The notes beneath the pieces are model-generated. The model was given only the letters and a program-made list of their open reading frames with translations. It was not told the DNA's origin and made no database searches. Positions 7,038-15,710 of a stretch of DNA of 39,805 nucleotides are shown here, one piece after another (within the stretch, counting starts at the first letter, position 1; every line of letters begins with the position of its first letter). The position numbers and the translations under genes are program-made. The stretch is from an archaeon (GTDB taxonomy: Archaea; Nanobdellota; Nanobdellia; SCGC-AAA011-G17; ARS1178): the NCBI GenBank assembly GCA_002688325.1, contig NZCS01000013.1, positions 1 through 39,805 on the forward strand. Direction: 5' to 3'.

Positions 7038-8684
7038 TTCTGTTAAATTAAGTTCTAGAGCAGCAACTGGTAATTCTAATTCAAAATTGTTTAAAACTTT
7101 AGGATGTAATTCACCAATGTAAGCTATTTCTTTATTCTTAACATAAACGCTTGCAACTCTTCCTGGAATAAATGAAGAATGTTCTGTTTCTTTTATTGTG
7201 TATTTTATGTCTAAGAAATCCATTATAACATCTAAGATTTGTCTTATATTTGTGTAATTTGATTTTTCTTCACATAATAAACAAACTAACTTTTCAATAT
7301 TTCTTGATTTAACATCTGCTTTTTCATCTGGTATTACTACTATTCCTGCTTCGAAAATTCTTTGTGGATATTCTCTGTTTCTATTTGCTACTAATGCTTT
7401 TATACATTCTGGAATTAACCAAGATCTAACCATGTTAATTCCTTTATCTGAAGTATTCTTACCTAAACTAATGTGTGGTTCTTGTTTAATATTCATTTTT
7501 TTATATTGGTTTTCTTTATTTGTTAATGCGAAAGTTTTTACCTCAATTAAACCTAAATTTGCTAATAAATTAGATAAATCTTCTTTTAGTGTGTTAATTG
7601 GTAACATTTTTCCAATAGTTGAGATGTTAGGTAGTGTTGGAGTTATATTATTATATCCATAACCTCTTGCTATATCGTCTGCTATATCAACATCGTGCCA
7701 TATATCTGTTCTTACTGAAGGAATAGTTAATGTTAATTTATCTTTCTTTAAATCTGTAACATCATAACCCATTTTCTGAGCACATTCTTTTGCTTCTTTA
7801 GGTTTAAGATCTAATCCTATGTATTTGTTTACAAAATCAATAGATATTGTTTTTTTTCTTGATGTAAAATCAGGACAAATTGTTGTTTTATTATCTTTTA
7901 TTATTACTGAATAAATTTTTCCTTTCCAATCATAAAACATTGTAGCTAGTATATTCATTGTAACATCTAATGTTTCTTCATCAGGACCAGTGCATTCTAT
8001 AAAAATATTTTTTGTTTTTGAAGTGATTTTTCCTAAAGAATCTGAATTTATTATTGGCGGCATAGATAATATTTGATTTTTTTTATCTATTTGTATAGGA
8101 TACTTATCATATTTTTTTATTAAATCTGCATAATTTTTTCCAGTTGGATGTGTTTGTATAATTTGAAGTCCATTTAATTCTTTATTCATTCCTAAAGGTA
8201 CAAATTTAAAATCTTTTGGTTTCATTGCAGTATATTCTATTGGGAATTTAATTAGATCTAAATCATATACTCCTAAAGCCATTTTTTTTCTTTTTCTCCC
8301 AAAAGTTTCATGAAGTTTTTCTTGAATCCACATTATTGATTGTATGTCTTCATTTGTTAATTTAATATTTTTTACTACAAATGATCTTGTAAATGGTCTA
8401 TATTTTTTAACAGAAGGTTGGATATTATGAATATAATTTCCTTTATTTACTTTAACTTCTTGATACTCTTTTGTAAAACCCAAATAAGAACTAATTGCTC
8501 TTGCTAATCCTTCTGGAGTGATTAGATCTGTTCTTTCTGCAGTAATCTCTATTTTTAAATCATCTTCATTAACATCTTCTAATTCCATACCCATATTTGC
8601 TAAAGCTTCTTCTATCTCTTTTATTGTGATTTGTTTTTTAATTAATTTCTTTAATCTTGATAGTTTTGTTTCTACAACAGTCAT
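7023..8684 (-). CDS. pheT: phenylalanyl-tRNA synthetase beta subunit
   Basis: The beta chain of the (alpha-beta)2 enzyme that charges tRNA-Phe. At 553 residues it has archaeal length. It lacks the bacterial N-terminal tRNA-binding extension and the C-terminal anticodon-binding domain. Visible parts are the N-terminal B1-like domain, the B3/B4 editing region in the middle, the B5 domain with DVDIADDIARGYGY, and a C-terminal catalytic-like module with the GELHPKVL motif near the end. I start at 8684 (MTVVETKLSR): this ATG forms an ATGA overlap with the pheS stop, and a GAGG Shine-Dalgarno lies about 10 nt upstream. The in-frame ATG at 8714 would lie deep inside pheS. It is translationally coupled to pheS. 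Confidence 0.95.
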   Translation of the reverse strand: MTVVETKLSRLKKLIKKQITIKEIEEALANMGMELEDVNEDDLKIEITAERTDLITPEGLARAISSYLGFTKEYQEVKVNKGNYIHNIQPSVKKYRPFTRSFVVKNIKLTNEDIQSIMWIQEKLHETFGRKRKKMALGVYDLDLIKFPIEYTAMKPKDFKFVPLGMNKELNGLQIIQTHPTGKNYADLIKKYDKYPIQIDKKNQILSMPPIINSDSLGKITSKTKNIFIECTGPDEETLDVTMNILATMFYDWKGKIYSVIIKDNKTTICPDFTSRKKTISIDFVNKYIGLDLKPKEAKECAQKMGYDVTDLKKDKLTLTIPSVRTDIWHDVDIADDIARGYGYNNITPTLPNISTIGKMLPINTLKEDLSNLLANLGLIEVKTFALTNKENQYKKMNIKQEPHISLGKNTSDKGINMVRSWLIPECIKALVANRNREYPQRIFEAGIVVIPDEKADVKSRNIEKLVCLLCEEKSNYTNIRQILDVIMDFLDIKYTIKETEHSSFIPGRVASVYVKNKEIAYIGELHPKVLNNFELELPVAALELNLTELFSL

Positions 8685-10162
8685 AGTTTTATCCTCTTGT
8701 GAGTTTTTATCCAATTAATATCTACTTCTGGACCAAATAAATCTTTTAATTTTTTCTTTCCAGTTAGAATTGCTGCTATTCTTGAGGATCCCATACCCCA
8801 AGCTATAACTGATTTTGTTATTCCATAAGGAGCTAAAGCTTCTGGTCTAAATATTCCTGAATTTATTAAAGCATACCATTTGCCTAATTTTTCATTATAA
8901 TAATGAGCTTCCATACTTGGTTCAGTGTAAGGATTGAATGTTGGTTTGAATTTTATCTTAGTAATTCCTAATTTTTTATAAAATTCTTTAATAAATCCCA
9001 TAAGATCTGCTAAAGTTAGATTATCTCCCATTATGAATCCTTCTGCTTGTCCAAATTCTGGTAGATGTGTTGCATCAATTGCTTCATTTCTGAAATTATC
9101 TGCAATATAAAAATATTTACAATCTTGATTTAGTTTTAAATCATAAAAATATCTAAATGTTGTTGATGTACTGTGTTGTCTTAATATTAGTTCTTTTGCT
9201 ACTTCTGGATCCCATTCTTTAGTGTGTCCAGTAGATCCAGTATTATATCCATCTTCATGTGCTGATTTTACTTTCTTAATGAATTTTTTATCTGGTAGTT
9301 TTCCTTTTTTATCTAAATAAAAAGTATCTTGAGCATCTCTCATTGGATGATCTTGAGCAATCCACATAGAATCCATACCCCAAAATGCTGTTTCTACCCA
9401 AGGACCCTCCATTTCTTGGAAACCCATTTCTAAGAATACGTTTCTTATTATGTTCATTGATTCGTTATAAGGATGTCTTCTTCCACCTGTAATTGAAGGA
9501 ACATTTATTTGAACATCATATCTTCTAAATTTTAGATTTTTATGATTTTTAATTAGCTCTGGAGTTAGAGTTTCTGTTAAATTTTTAGGAATTCTTTGTT
9601 TTATTAATTCTTTTCCTGAAGAAGTTAAGGTTATGTTTAATTCTTTTTTTGTTATTGTTTTTATGATTTGCTTTCTTTTTTTAAGTTCTTGATAAGCATG
9701 TTTTTGTTCTGGTTTTAATTTAGAAAGTTGTAAAGGTAAAGATTTAAGGAATTGTTCTTCTAGAGATTTTGTTAGTTCTTTTTTAGTTAGAGAAACTTTA
9801 TCTCTTATTTGAATTAATGATTGTTTTTTTAGTAAACCCAAAGAAATATTTACTTCTTCATTTGATAAGTTTGATTTTTCTTTTATTTCTTGAATTGTTA
9901 ATGGTGTTTTGAGTAAATTTAGTAATTGTTTTTCTGGAAGTCCTTTTTCTTTGTATTTTAAACCATTTATGTCTAATTGTATTAATTCTTGTTTTTGTTT
10001 ATGAATTTTAAGAATATGTTTGTTTTCTAACCATTGTAGGGCTCTTGTGATTTCAATTTCTGATAAGTGTGATTCTTTTAGGTCTTGTAATGTGGAGTCA
10101 TTTTTAAGAAAAGGTATTATTTTACGTTCTAAAGGGCTAAGTGAGTTAATTAAGTTTTTCAT
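8681..10162 (-). CDS. pheS: phenylalanyl-tRNA synthetase alpha subunit
   Basis: The catalytic class II chain. The N-terminal ~200 residues are tandem winged-helix-like modules (SPLERKIIPFL, EIEITRALQWLENKHIL, LTIQEIKEKSNLSNEE), the DNA-binding-like domains of archaeal/eukaryotic PheS. The catalytic domain follows, with HPYNESMNIIRNVFLEMGF leading into motif 1, FRNEAIDATHLPEFGQAEG as motif 2, and GMGSSRIAAILTG as motif 3. A TTTAAAC box is 29 nt upstream of the ATG, so the pheST message should be leaderless. The terminator-like hairpin at 10221-10260 separates it from the TrmB-type gene upstream. Length (493 aa) is normal for archaea. Confidence 0.95.
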   Translation of the reverse strand: MKNLINSLSPLERKIIPFLKNDSTLQDLKESHLSEIEITRALQWLENKHILKIHKQKQELIQLDINGLKYKEKGLPEKQLLNLLKTPLTIQEIKEKSNLSNEEVNISLGLLKKQSLIQIRDKVSLTKKELTKSLEEQFLKSLPLQLSKLKPEQKHAYQELKKRKQIIKTITKKELNITLTSSGKELIKQRIPKNLTETLTPELIKNHKNLKFRRYDVQINVPSITGGRRHPYNESMNIIRNVFLEMGFQEMEGPWVETAFWGMDSMWIAQDHPMRDAQDTFYLDKKGKLPDKKFIKKVKSAHEDGYNTGSTGHTKEWDPEVAKELILRQHSTSTTFRYFYDLKLNQDCKYFYIADNFRNEAIDATHLPEFGQAEGFIMGDNLTLADLMGFIKEFYKKLGITKIKFKPTFNPYTEPSMEAHYYNEKLGKWYALINSGIFRPEALAPYGITKSVIAWGMGSSRIAAILTGKKKLKDLFGPEVDINWIKTHKRIKL

Positions 10163-10220
10163 TAAAGAGAAAAAGGTGGATTTTGTTTAAATAGTTTATG
10201 GTTAATTTAACTGTTAAAAG

Positions 10221-10260
10221 AAAAAATGATTTTAAACCCGGGAAGACGAATCTTCCCAGG
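10221..10260 (-). terminator. UUCG-loop hairpin with T tracts, downstream of the TrmB-type gene
   Basis: Read on the minus strand, a 10-bp GC-rich stem with one mismatch (10237-10246 with 10251-10260) closes on the tetraloop UUCG and is followed by TTTAAAATCATTTTTT. It starts 12 nt after the regulator stop codon and ends before the pheS promoter. A GC stem with a U tract is a strong intrinsic-terminator shape and stands out in such an AT-rich region. Confidence 0.65.
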
Positions 10261-10272
10261 AAAAAGAGGTGA

Positions 10273-11064
10273 TTATGAACTCCAGGATTTATCCATTAAA
10301 TTCTCTAGAGTTGATGTAAATGCTGGTGCTGTAACCCAAACAGCTGTGTCTGAAGCTGAATGTATATCTTTATCGTCTGTAATCATGAATAATATTTCTT
10401 TATTATCAACTAAAACATATCTTGTATTAATTTTATCTAAAGATTTTATTTGTGCAAAACCATTTAATTTTTTAATTTCTTCTGAATTTTCTTTGCTAAT
10501 AGGTGCTATAATTCTTAACTTAACACCTTTATTTTTTAATCTTTTAAAATTTTGTTTGAAAGCATCTAATTTTCTTAATAATCCTTTTTCGGATGTAACT
10601 ATAGTAACAGATTTGTTTGCATTTTTTAACATTGTGTTAATTTGATCATAAATTCTATCTCTTCCTTTGATAGCTGAAGATAATTCAGATGGTTTAATGA
10701 ATGCCATTGAATCTTTGTGTAAAGCTTCTAATTGATTGAATAAATCAGTACCTTTTATGTTTTCTAATACTTCTGTTCTTTCTTTTGCTAATTTATTAAT
10801 ATCTTGTTTTGCTCTTGTAACAACATTTTCTGGTTTTACTGCAATATATTTGATAGGTTTTCCTAATTTCATTACAACAAAACCTTTTTTCTCTAAAGAT
10901 TCAAGAACATCATAAGATCTTGATCTAGGAACATTAGAAATATCTGATAATTGAGCAGCACTTGATATACCTTTAGATAGTAATGCTGTCCATATTTTTA
11001 CTTCATAAATATTTAAGTTAAATACTTGTCTTAAATTTTTTAGGAATTCTTCTTTAACTATCAT
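10273..11064 (-). CDS. TrmB-family transcriptional regulator
   Basis: A sugar-type archaeal regulator. Residues 1-85 form the TrmB winged helix: NLNIYEVKIWTALLSKG, then the recognition region SNVPRSRSYDVLESLEKKGFV. A coiled-coil linker (about 88-105) follows. The C-terminal domain from about residue 130 (IYDQINTMLKNANKSVTIVTS) resembles the PLD-like half found in many TrmB proteins. At 263 residues it lacks the full sugar-binding extension of the 340-residue classical TrmB, so its ligand is unknown. A TTATAAA box lies 30 nt before the ATG. It stands alone between pheS and trpS with its own promoter and terminator. Confidence 0.9.
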   Translation of the reverse strand: MIVKEEFLKNLRQVFNLNIYEVKIWTALLSKGISSAAQLSDISNVPRSRSYDVLESLEKKGFVVMKLGKPIKYIAVKPENVVTRAKQDINKLAKERTEVLENIKGTDLFNQLEALHKDSMAFIKPSELSSAIKGRDRIYDQINTMLKNANKSVTIVTSEKGLLRKLDAFKQNFKRLKNKGVKLRIIAPISKENSEEIKKLNGFAQIKSLDKINTRYVLVDNKEILFMITDDKDIHSASDTAVWVTAPAFTSTLENLMDKSWSS

Positions 11065-11133
11065 CGTATTAATATTAGTAAGAAGTTGGTTTATAAAGGT
11101 TTCGGTGTGTATTTATTTTAAAGTAGTAAAGAA

Positions 11134-12243
11134 TTAGAGTATAAATTTATTTACTTGTTTTTTGGCTAATTCTCTCTTTTGTTGATGTTTTTTTAAGAAA
11201 GTGTTTACTTTTTTGATTAGAATCTCTTTTAGTTCTGAAGTTAGTAAAGATCCTGATTTATAATCGTTGTAAATTTTTGATAATTTTTTATCATCTGGTT
11301 CGAATAACATTCTTAGGTATTGGAAAGAAACATCTATGTCTGGATTTCCTCCTTTTTTTCTGTGTTCTTCTAAAGTTGGTTTTCCACCTGAGAAAGCATA
11401 TTTTTTTATTTTTGATTCAACTGTTGAAGGAGAATCTGTTGTGTATATAGTATCTTGTTCTGATGAAGATGACATTTTTCCTTTTGGTCCTAATAAACTT
11501 GGTAAGAACATTGAGTGAATAATCGCTGGTTTGTAATAACCTAATTTTGGAATTACATCTCTTGAAACTCTGAAGTGTGCATCTTGATCAATTGCTAAAG
11601 GAATTAAACACGGAATGTTTTTTTTCTTTAAAATTGAAGGTAGGAATGCTGGAACTGCTTGCATTGAAGTGTAAAAGATTTGTCCTAAGTTTGATTGATT
11701 ATTTAAACCAAATGTTGCTTTAACTGTTGAAAATGTGATTTTTTTAGCTACTTGCATAGCTGGTTTATACATTAAATTTGCATGTTTTGTGTCTATGATA
11801 AATTTTGTTTTTTTAGGATTAAAACCTAGAGCTATAATATCTAACATATTTTCTTTTGTGAATTTCTCTGTATCTTCAAAAGTTAGGTCTTTTTTGAAAA
11901 CAACTTTTTCTTCATCTGGAAATTGGAATAGTAATTCTACATTAAATTTATCTTGTAACCATTTTGTGAAAATCCATGGAACTAAGTGACCTAAATGAAT
12001 ATCTCCTGAGGGGGCTCTTCCTGTGTATAGGAAAAATTTATTGTTTTTTTCATATTCATCTAATAACCAATTAAAATCCCTATGAGAGAAGAAAATTTTA
12101 CGTGTTAACATAAAATGTAGATCTTTTGTGTGTTTTTTTATTCTTTTTAGTAATGGATCTGAGATGGGAGATGTTCCAAACTCTTTAACTAATTTAGAAT
12201 AGTCTATATCACCTTCAACTTCCCAAGGAGTTATTTTTTGCAT
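11134..12243 (-). CDS. trpS: tryptophanyl-tRNA synthetase
   Basis: A class Ic synthetase of the archaeal/eukaryotic type that activates tryptophan and charges tRNA-Trp. The HIGH-type motif is HLGH at residues 83-86, preceded by TGRAPSGD. The KMSKS-type loop is GKMSSSS. AIDQDAHFRVSRDV and the Trp-pocket region FSTVKATFGL are typical of archaeal TrpRS. The N-terminal block starting ITPWEVEG is the family's usual extension. At 369 residues it is of normal length. A TTTTAAATA box lies about 30 nt before the ATG. It is monocistronic, between the TrmB regulator and the nucleotidyltransferase gene. Confidence 0.95.
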   Translation of the reverse strand: MQKITPWEVEGDIDYSKLVKEFGTSPISDPLLKRIKKHTKDLHFMLTRKIFFSHRDFNWLLDEYEKNNKFFLYTGRAPSGDIHLGHLVPWIFTKWLQDKFNVELLFQFPDEEKVVFKKDLTFEDTEKFTKENMLDIIALGFNPKKTKFIIDTKHANLMYKPAMQVAKKITFSTVKATFGLNNQSNLGQIFYTSMQAVPAFLPSILKKKNIPCLIPLAIDQDAHFRVSRDVIPKLGYYKPAIIHSMFLPSLLGPKGKMSSSSEQDTIYTTDSPSTVESKIKKYAFSGGKPTLEEHRKKGGNPDIDVSFQYLRMLFEPDDKKLSKIYNDYKSGSLLTSELKEILIKKVNTFLKKHQQKRELAKKQVNKFIL

Positions 12244-12281
12244 TAAGTAAAATTAGGTTAAGAAGTATTTAAAAGTTATGA

Positions 12282-14078
12282 TTAATAACTAACCATTATT
12301 TCTATATCTTTTCCAAATAGTTTTTTTAGGTCTTCAAAGATTTTTTCTTTTATGAAAACATTTTTAGGTAATTTATTTTTAGTTAAGTGAGATTCTAATT
12401 CTTCTAAATTAGATTTTTGTAATTTATCAATTCCACCATTTGGTAATAGTTTAGCTTTTGAAATTTCTTTTTCCATGGAATCAATATTAGATGTTATGAA
12501 AACAATTTTATCAAGTAATAAAGCTTCTCCATATTTATCTCCATATTTGAATCTTACTTTACATCTTTCTAGTTCTTTTCCTCTTTTTAGTTGTATTTTA
12601 TCAAATAATAATTTAGTTAAGATGTTAGATTCTTTTTTTAGTTTTTCAACTTCTGCTTTTGATAATTTTTTAGATTTAATTTTTAGTATAGCTTTTAATG
12701 ATTTTAGAGTTGATTCTGGTAATTTTTCTGTTTTTATTGCTTTTTTGAATTCTCTAACTAATTTTTCATCATTCCCTGAAATATTTAGAAAATCTTTTGT
12801 TATTTTTACAGTTGAATTATAAATTTCTTTGACTTTTTCTTTTTCTTTTTTCTTTTGTAATTGTGTAAATACTTGATCTATTCTTTTTAGGTATTTTCTA
12901 CAATCTGCTAATAATGAATCAATTTCTTTTCCTGTTACTGTTTTTATTTTTTTATGTTCAATGTCTTTGTAATATGTTCTTACTTTTTCTAAGATATCTA
13001 CATATTCTTTTTCTAGAATTTTTTCTTTTTTAACAAAAATGTCATTTAGTAATTCTATTGTTTCTTTTGGTGTTGGAGGTGATACTCCGTAAAGCATTAA
13101 AGCTGCTTGTGATGGGTTTAATATTGCGTAATAAAGATCTAATGTGATAGCATTTAGTAATCTTAGGTTAACAGAATCTATTAATTTTTTACCTAATTCC
13201 ATGTTTAGATCAATAGCTTCTGGTGAAGGTCTTATTCTTCCCATTTTTAATAATAATTTCCATGGCATAAATACACTTCTATCATATAATGGAACTCCAT
13301 CTCTTAAGAATGTAAAAATAACTGGATTTGCATCTTTTACAGACTCCCAGAAATCAGTTAGGATATATACTTGAACGTGGAATTCTTTTTTTACTCCTGT
13401 CATCATTGTTGCTTCTACACCCATGCTTCTGATAATCGCTCCTAGTTTTGTTTTTAATTCCATTCTAGGCATTCTTTTAACATCTGTATCATCTACAACA
13501 ATGTAAATATCAATATCATTTGCTTTTTCTCCTCTGAATAAAGAACCAGCTGCTACATAACTAACTACATATTTTTCAAATTTCTTAATAACCATAGATT
13601 TGTGAATTTCTGAAACTTTTAGAGCCATTAACATTTCTCTTGGATCATAAATTGGAGCACCCATCGCAATCATTTGTATAATATCATACTTTCCATCATA
13701 ACATGTTTCTCTTAATTCAAATAAAGCCATGATTTTAGTGTCTATGTTTTTATCTAAGTCAGAAGAAATCTTTTTTATTTCTGCATCTATTTTTTTAATG
13801 AAACTTACTTTGTTTTTTTCTTCTATTTCTCCATCATCTATTAAAACTAAAGTATTTATTTTATTAGGGTCTGGTTTTTCTTGAGGTATTGGAGGCATTC
13901 CAGGAATATTAGGTTTTGGTTGTTCTGGTGGAAGTAATGAAACTGCGATTAATTGATCTTTGTATTTAGATTTTAATTGTTTTGTTAAAGAATCTAGTTT
14001 AGTCTTGATTTTTTTAAACTTTTCTTTAAGTTTTTTTTGTTCTTCTTCAGAAATTTGAGGTGGTGGTGGATTTTGCAT
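12282..14078 (-). CDS. Pol-beta-type nucleotidyltransferase with HEPN-like domain, 598 aa
   Basis: The clear domain is a minimal nucleotidyltransferase: helix-turn with Gly-Ser (AAGSLFRG, residues 176-183), the two metal-binding aspartates in DIDIYIVVDD (188-197), and a third strand VQVYILTD. A HEPN-like helical domain follows (about 285-400, with LLNAITLDLYYAILNPSQAALML), then lysine-rich helices. The first 85 residues contain a second, degenerate nucleotidyltransferase-like strand pair (DQLIAVSLLPP and NTLVLIDD), interrupted by a proline-rich insert and without the Gly-Ser. Classical MNT/HEPN pairs are separate toxin-antitoxin genes, whereas here both are in one large protein. Expression looks housekeeping-like, with a TTTATAT box 30 nt before the ATG. 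The substrate is unknown. Confidence 0.75.
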   Translation of the reverse strand: MQNPPPPQISEEEQKKLKEKFKKIKTKLDSLTKQLKSKYKDQLIAVSLLPPEQPKPNIPGMPPIPQEKPDPNKINTLVLIDDGEIEEKNKVSFIKKIDAEIKKISSDLDKNIDTKIMALFELRETCYDGKYDIIQMIAMGAPIYDPREMLMALKVSEIHKSMVIKKFEKYVVSYVAAGSLFRGEKANDIDIYIVVDDTDVKRMPRMELKTKLGAIIRSMGVEATMMTGVKKEFHVQVYILTDFWESVKDANPVIFTFLRDGVPLYDRSVFMPWKLLLKMGRIRPSPEAIDLNMELGKKLIDSVNLRLLNAITLDLYYAILNPSQAALMLYGVSPPTPKETIELLNDIFVKKEKILEKEYVDILEKVRTYYKDIEHKKIKTVTGKEIDSLLADCRKYLKRIDQVFTQLQKKKEKEKVKEIYNSTVKITKDFLNISGNDEKLVREFKKAIKTEKLPESTLKSLKAILKIKSKKLSKAEVEKLKKESNILTKLLFDKIQLKRGKELERCKVRFKYGDKYGEALLLDKIVFITSNIDSMEKEISKAKLLPNGGIDKLQKSNLEELESHLTKNKLPKNVFIKEKIFEDLKKLFGKDIEIMVSY

Positions 14079-14168
14079 ATCTAGAAAAGTTATATTAGAG
14101 TATATAAATGTTTTTGTTTTTTGATTACAACAAACTTTATATAGAAGTAAATTTCTTTTTTTATAAAA

Positions 14169-15710
14169 ATGAGGTTTAGTATTCTATTTGGAGGGAAAGC
14201 AGGACAAGGTGTTAATGAGTTATCTAAATTGTTTTCTGAAATATGTAGTAAGAAAGGTTATTATGGTTTTAATTATAGGGATTATGGAAGTTTGATAAGA
14301 GGTGGAAATAGTTTTAATGTTGTTAGTTTATCAGATAAAGAGATAAGAAGTCAAGAAGATGAATATGATGTTATAGTTGGTTTAGATGAAGAAACAGTTG
14401 CAATTCATTCTGGAAAATTGAAAAAAAATGGGTTAGTAATTAAAGATTTAACTGGAATAGTTGATGAGAATAAATTAGATAAAAAAGTTACTAATGTTGT
14501 TTATTTAGGATATTTAATGAAAGTTTTGGGTTTAGATTTGAAAAGTTTATTAGAAGAATTGAAAAAAGAATTTGAAGGTAAGAGTTTATTAGAACAAGAT
14601 TTAATTGCAGCTGAAAAAGGTTTTGAAGGAAATGAGAATAAGGATTTATTGTTTAAAGTTAAAGAAGTTAATAGAGAAGTTAAAGATGGTACTGATGGTA
14701 TTGTTAAGGGATTGATTGAATCTGGTTTAGATTTGTATATTAGTTATCCAATGACTCCTTCTACTCCTGTGTTACATAAGTTAGCTGGAAAACAAGATAA
14801 ATTTATGGTTTTTCAACCTGAAAATGAGATAGCTGCTGTAAATATGGGTTTAGGTGCCTCTTTTGCTGGAGCAAGAGTTGCTGTTGGTACTTCTGGCGGA
14901 GGTTTTGATTTGATGACAGAAGGTTTGAGTATGCAAGGATTAAGTGAGATTCCTTTGGTTGTTTATTTAGCTTCAAGACCTGGACCTGGAACTGGTGTTC
15001 CTACTTATACTATGCAAGCAGATCTGAATGTTGCTTTACATGGTGGTCATGGAGAATTTTGTAGAGTTGTTATTGCTCCTGGAGATCCAGAAGAATGTGT
15101 TAGAGCAATGAATGATGCTTTTTATTTATCTCAAAAACATAGATGTTTGGTAATTGTTTTATCAGATAAACATTTAGCTGAAAGTTTGTATACAGTTGAA
15201 ATGCCTAAAGTTAAGGAAGTTAAAATAGAATATGGGAGAAGTGATAAAAATTATTTTGGAAAAAGAAGTTTGCCTGGTTTGAATATTTGTAAAGCTTCAA
15301 GTTATACTTGTAATGAATATGGGATAACAAGTGAAAAAGGAGAGGATAATGTTAAGAAGTTAGATTGGTTTAAAAAGAAAAAAGAAGGGATTAAGAAAGA
15401 GAAATTAGAGAAAGTTAAATTATATGGTAAGGGTGAAAATTTAATTATTGGTTCTGGGAGTGTTAAGGGAGCTATATTAGATAGTTTAGATGAGAATTTT
15501 AGATTTTTACAGTTAATATATTTAGATCCTTTAGATAAAGAAAGAATAAAAAAAGAAATTGAAAAAAGTAAAGAAGTTTATGTTGTTGAAAATAATAGTA
15601 CAGGACAATTAGCTGATATAGTTGAAGGTTTGGGTGTTAAGGTGAAAAGAGTTTTGAAATATGATGGTAGACCGTTTAGTAAGGAGGATGTTAAGAATGG
15701 AATTAGGTAA
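14169..15710 (+). CDS. korA: 2-oxoacid:ferredoxin oxidoreductase, fused gamma-alpha subunit
   Basis: Together with the next gene this makes a two-subunit enzyme that oxidatively decarboxylates a 2-oxoacid to an acyl-CoA and reduces ferredoxin. Residues 1-175 are the gamma domain (GGKAGQGVNELSKL, RDYGSLIRGGNSFNVV). The alpha domain follows, with the pyrimidine-binding region ISYPMTPSTPVLHKL and FQPENEIAAVNMGLGA, GTSGGGFDLM. The C-terminal swivel (LIIGSGSVKG) is also present. The fused 513-residue layout is typical of archaeal KorA/PorA-type enzymes. No separate ferredoxin-like delta gene is nearby, so electron transfer depends on an outside ferredoxin. The substrate (2-oxoglutarate, pyruvate or a branched acid) cannot be told from this. 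The ATG follows TTTATAT at the leaderless distance. Confidence 0.9.
   Translation: MRFSILFGGKAGQGVNELSKLFSEICSKKGYYGFNYRDYGSLIRGGNSFNVVSLSDKEIRSQEDEYDVIVGLDEETVAIHSGKLKKNGLVIKDLTGIVDENKLDKKVTNVVYLGYLMKVLGLDLKSLLEELKKEFEGKSLLEQDLIAAEKGFEGNENKDLLFKVKEVNREVKDGTDGIVKGLIESGLDLYISYPMTPSTPVLHKLAGKQDKFMVFQPENEIAAVNMGLGASFAGARVAVGTSGGGFDLMTEGLSMQGLSEIPLVVYLASRPGPGTGVPTYTMQADLNVALHGGHGEFCRVVIAPGDPEECVRAMNDAFYLSQKHRCLVIVLSDKHLAESLYTVEMPKVKEVKIEYGRSDKNYFGKRSLPGLNICKASSYTCNEYGITSEKGEDNVKKLDWFKKKKEGIKKEKLEKVKLYGKGENLIIGSGSVKGAILDSLDENFRFLQLIYLDPLDKERIKKEIEKSKEVYVVENNSTGQLADIVEGLGVKVKRVLKYDGRPFSKEDVKNGIR
15681..15687 (+). promoter_or_regulatory. Shine-Dalgarno AAGGAGG for korB
   Basis: A full-length Shine-Dalgarno lies inside the 3' end of korA, 9 nt before the ATG at 15697. 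It decides the korB start against in-frame ATGs at 15661, 15664 and 15688 and supports reinitiation within the operon. Confidence 0.85.

Noticed and set aside
10226-10645. Plus-strand open frame opposite the TrmB-type regulator
   Set aside because: It runs through the terminator hairpin and antisense to a clear TrmB protein, with no family resemblance or promoter of its own.
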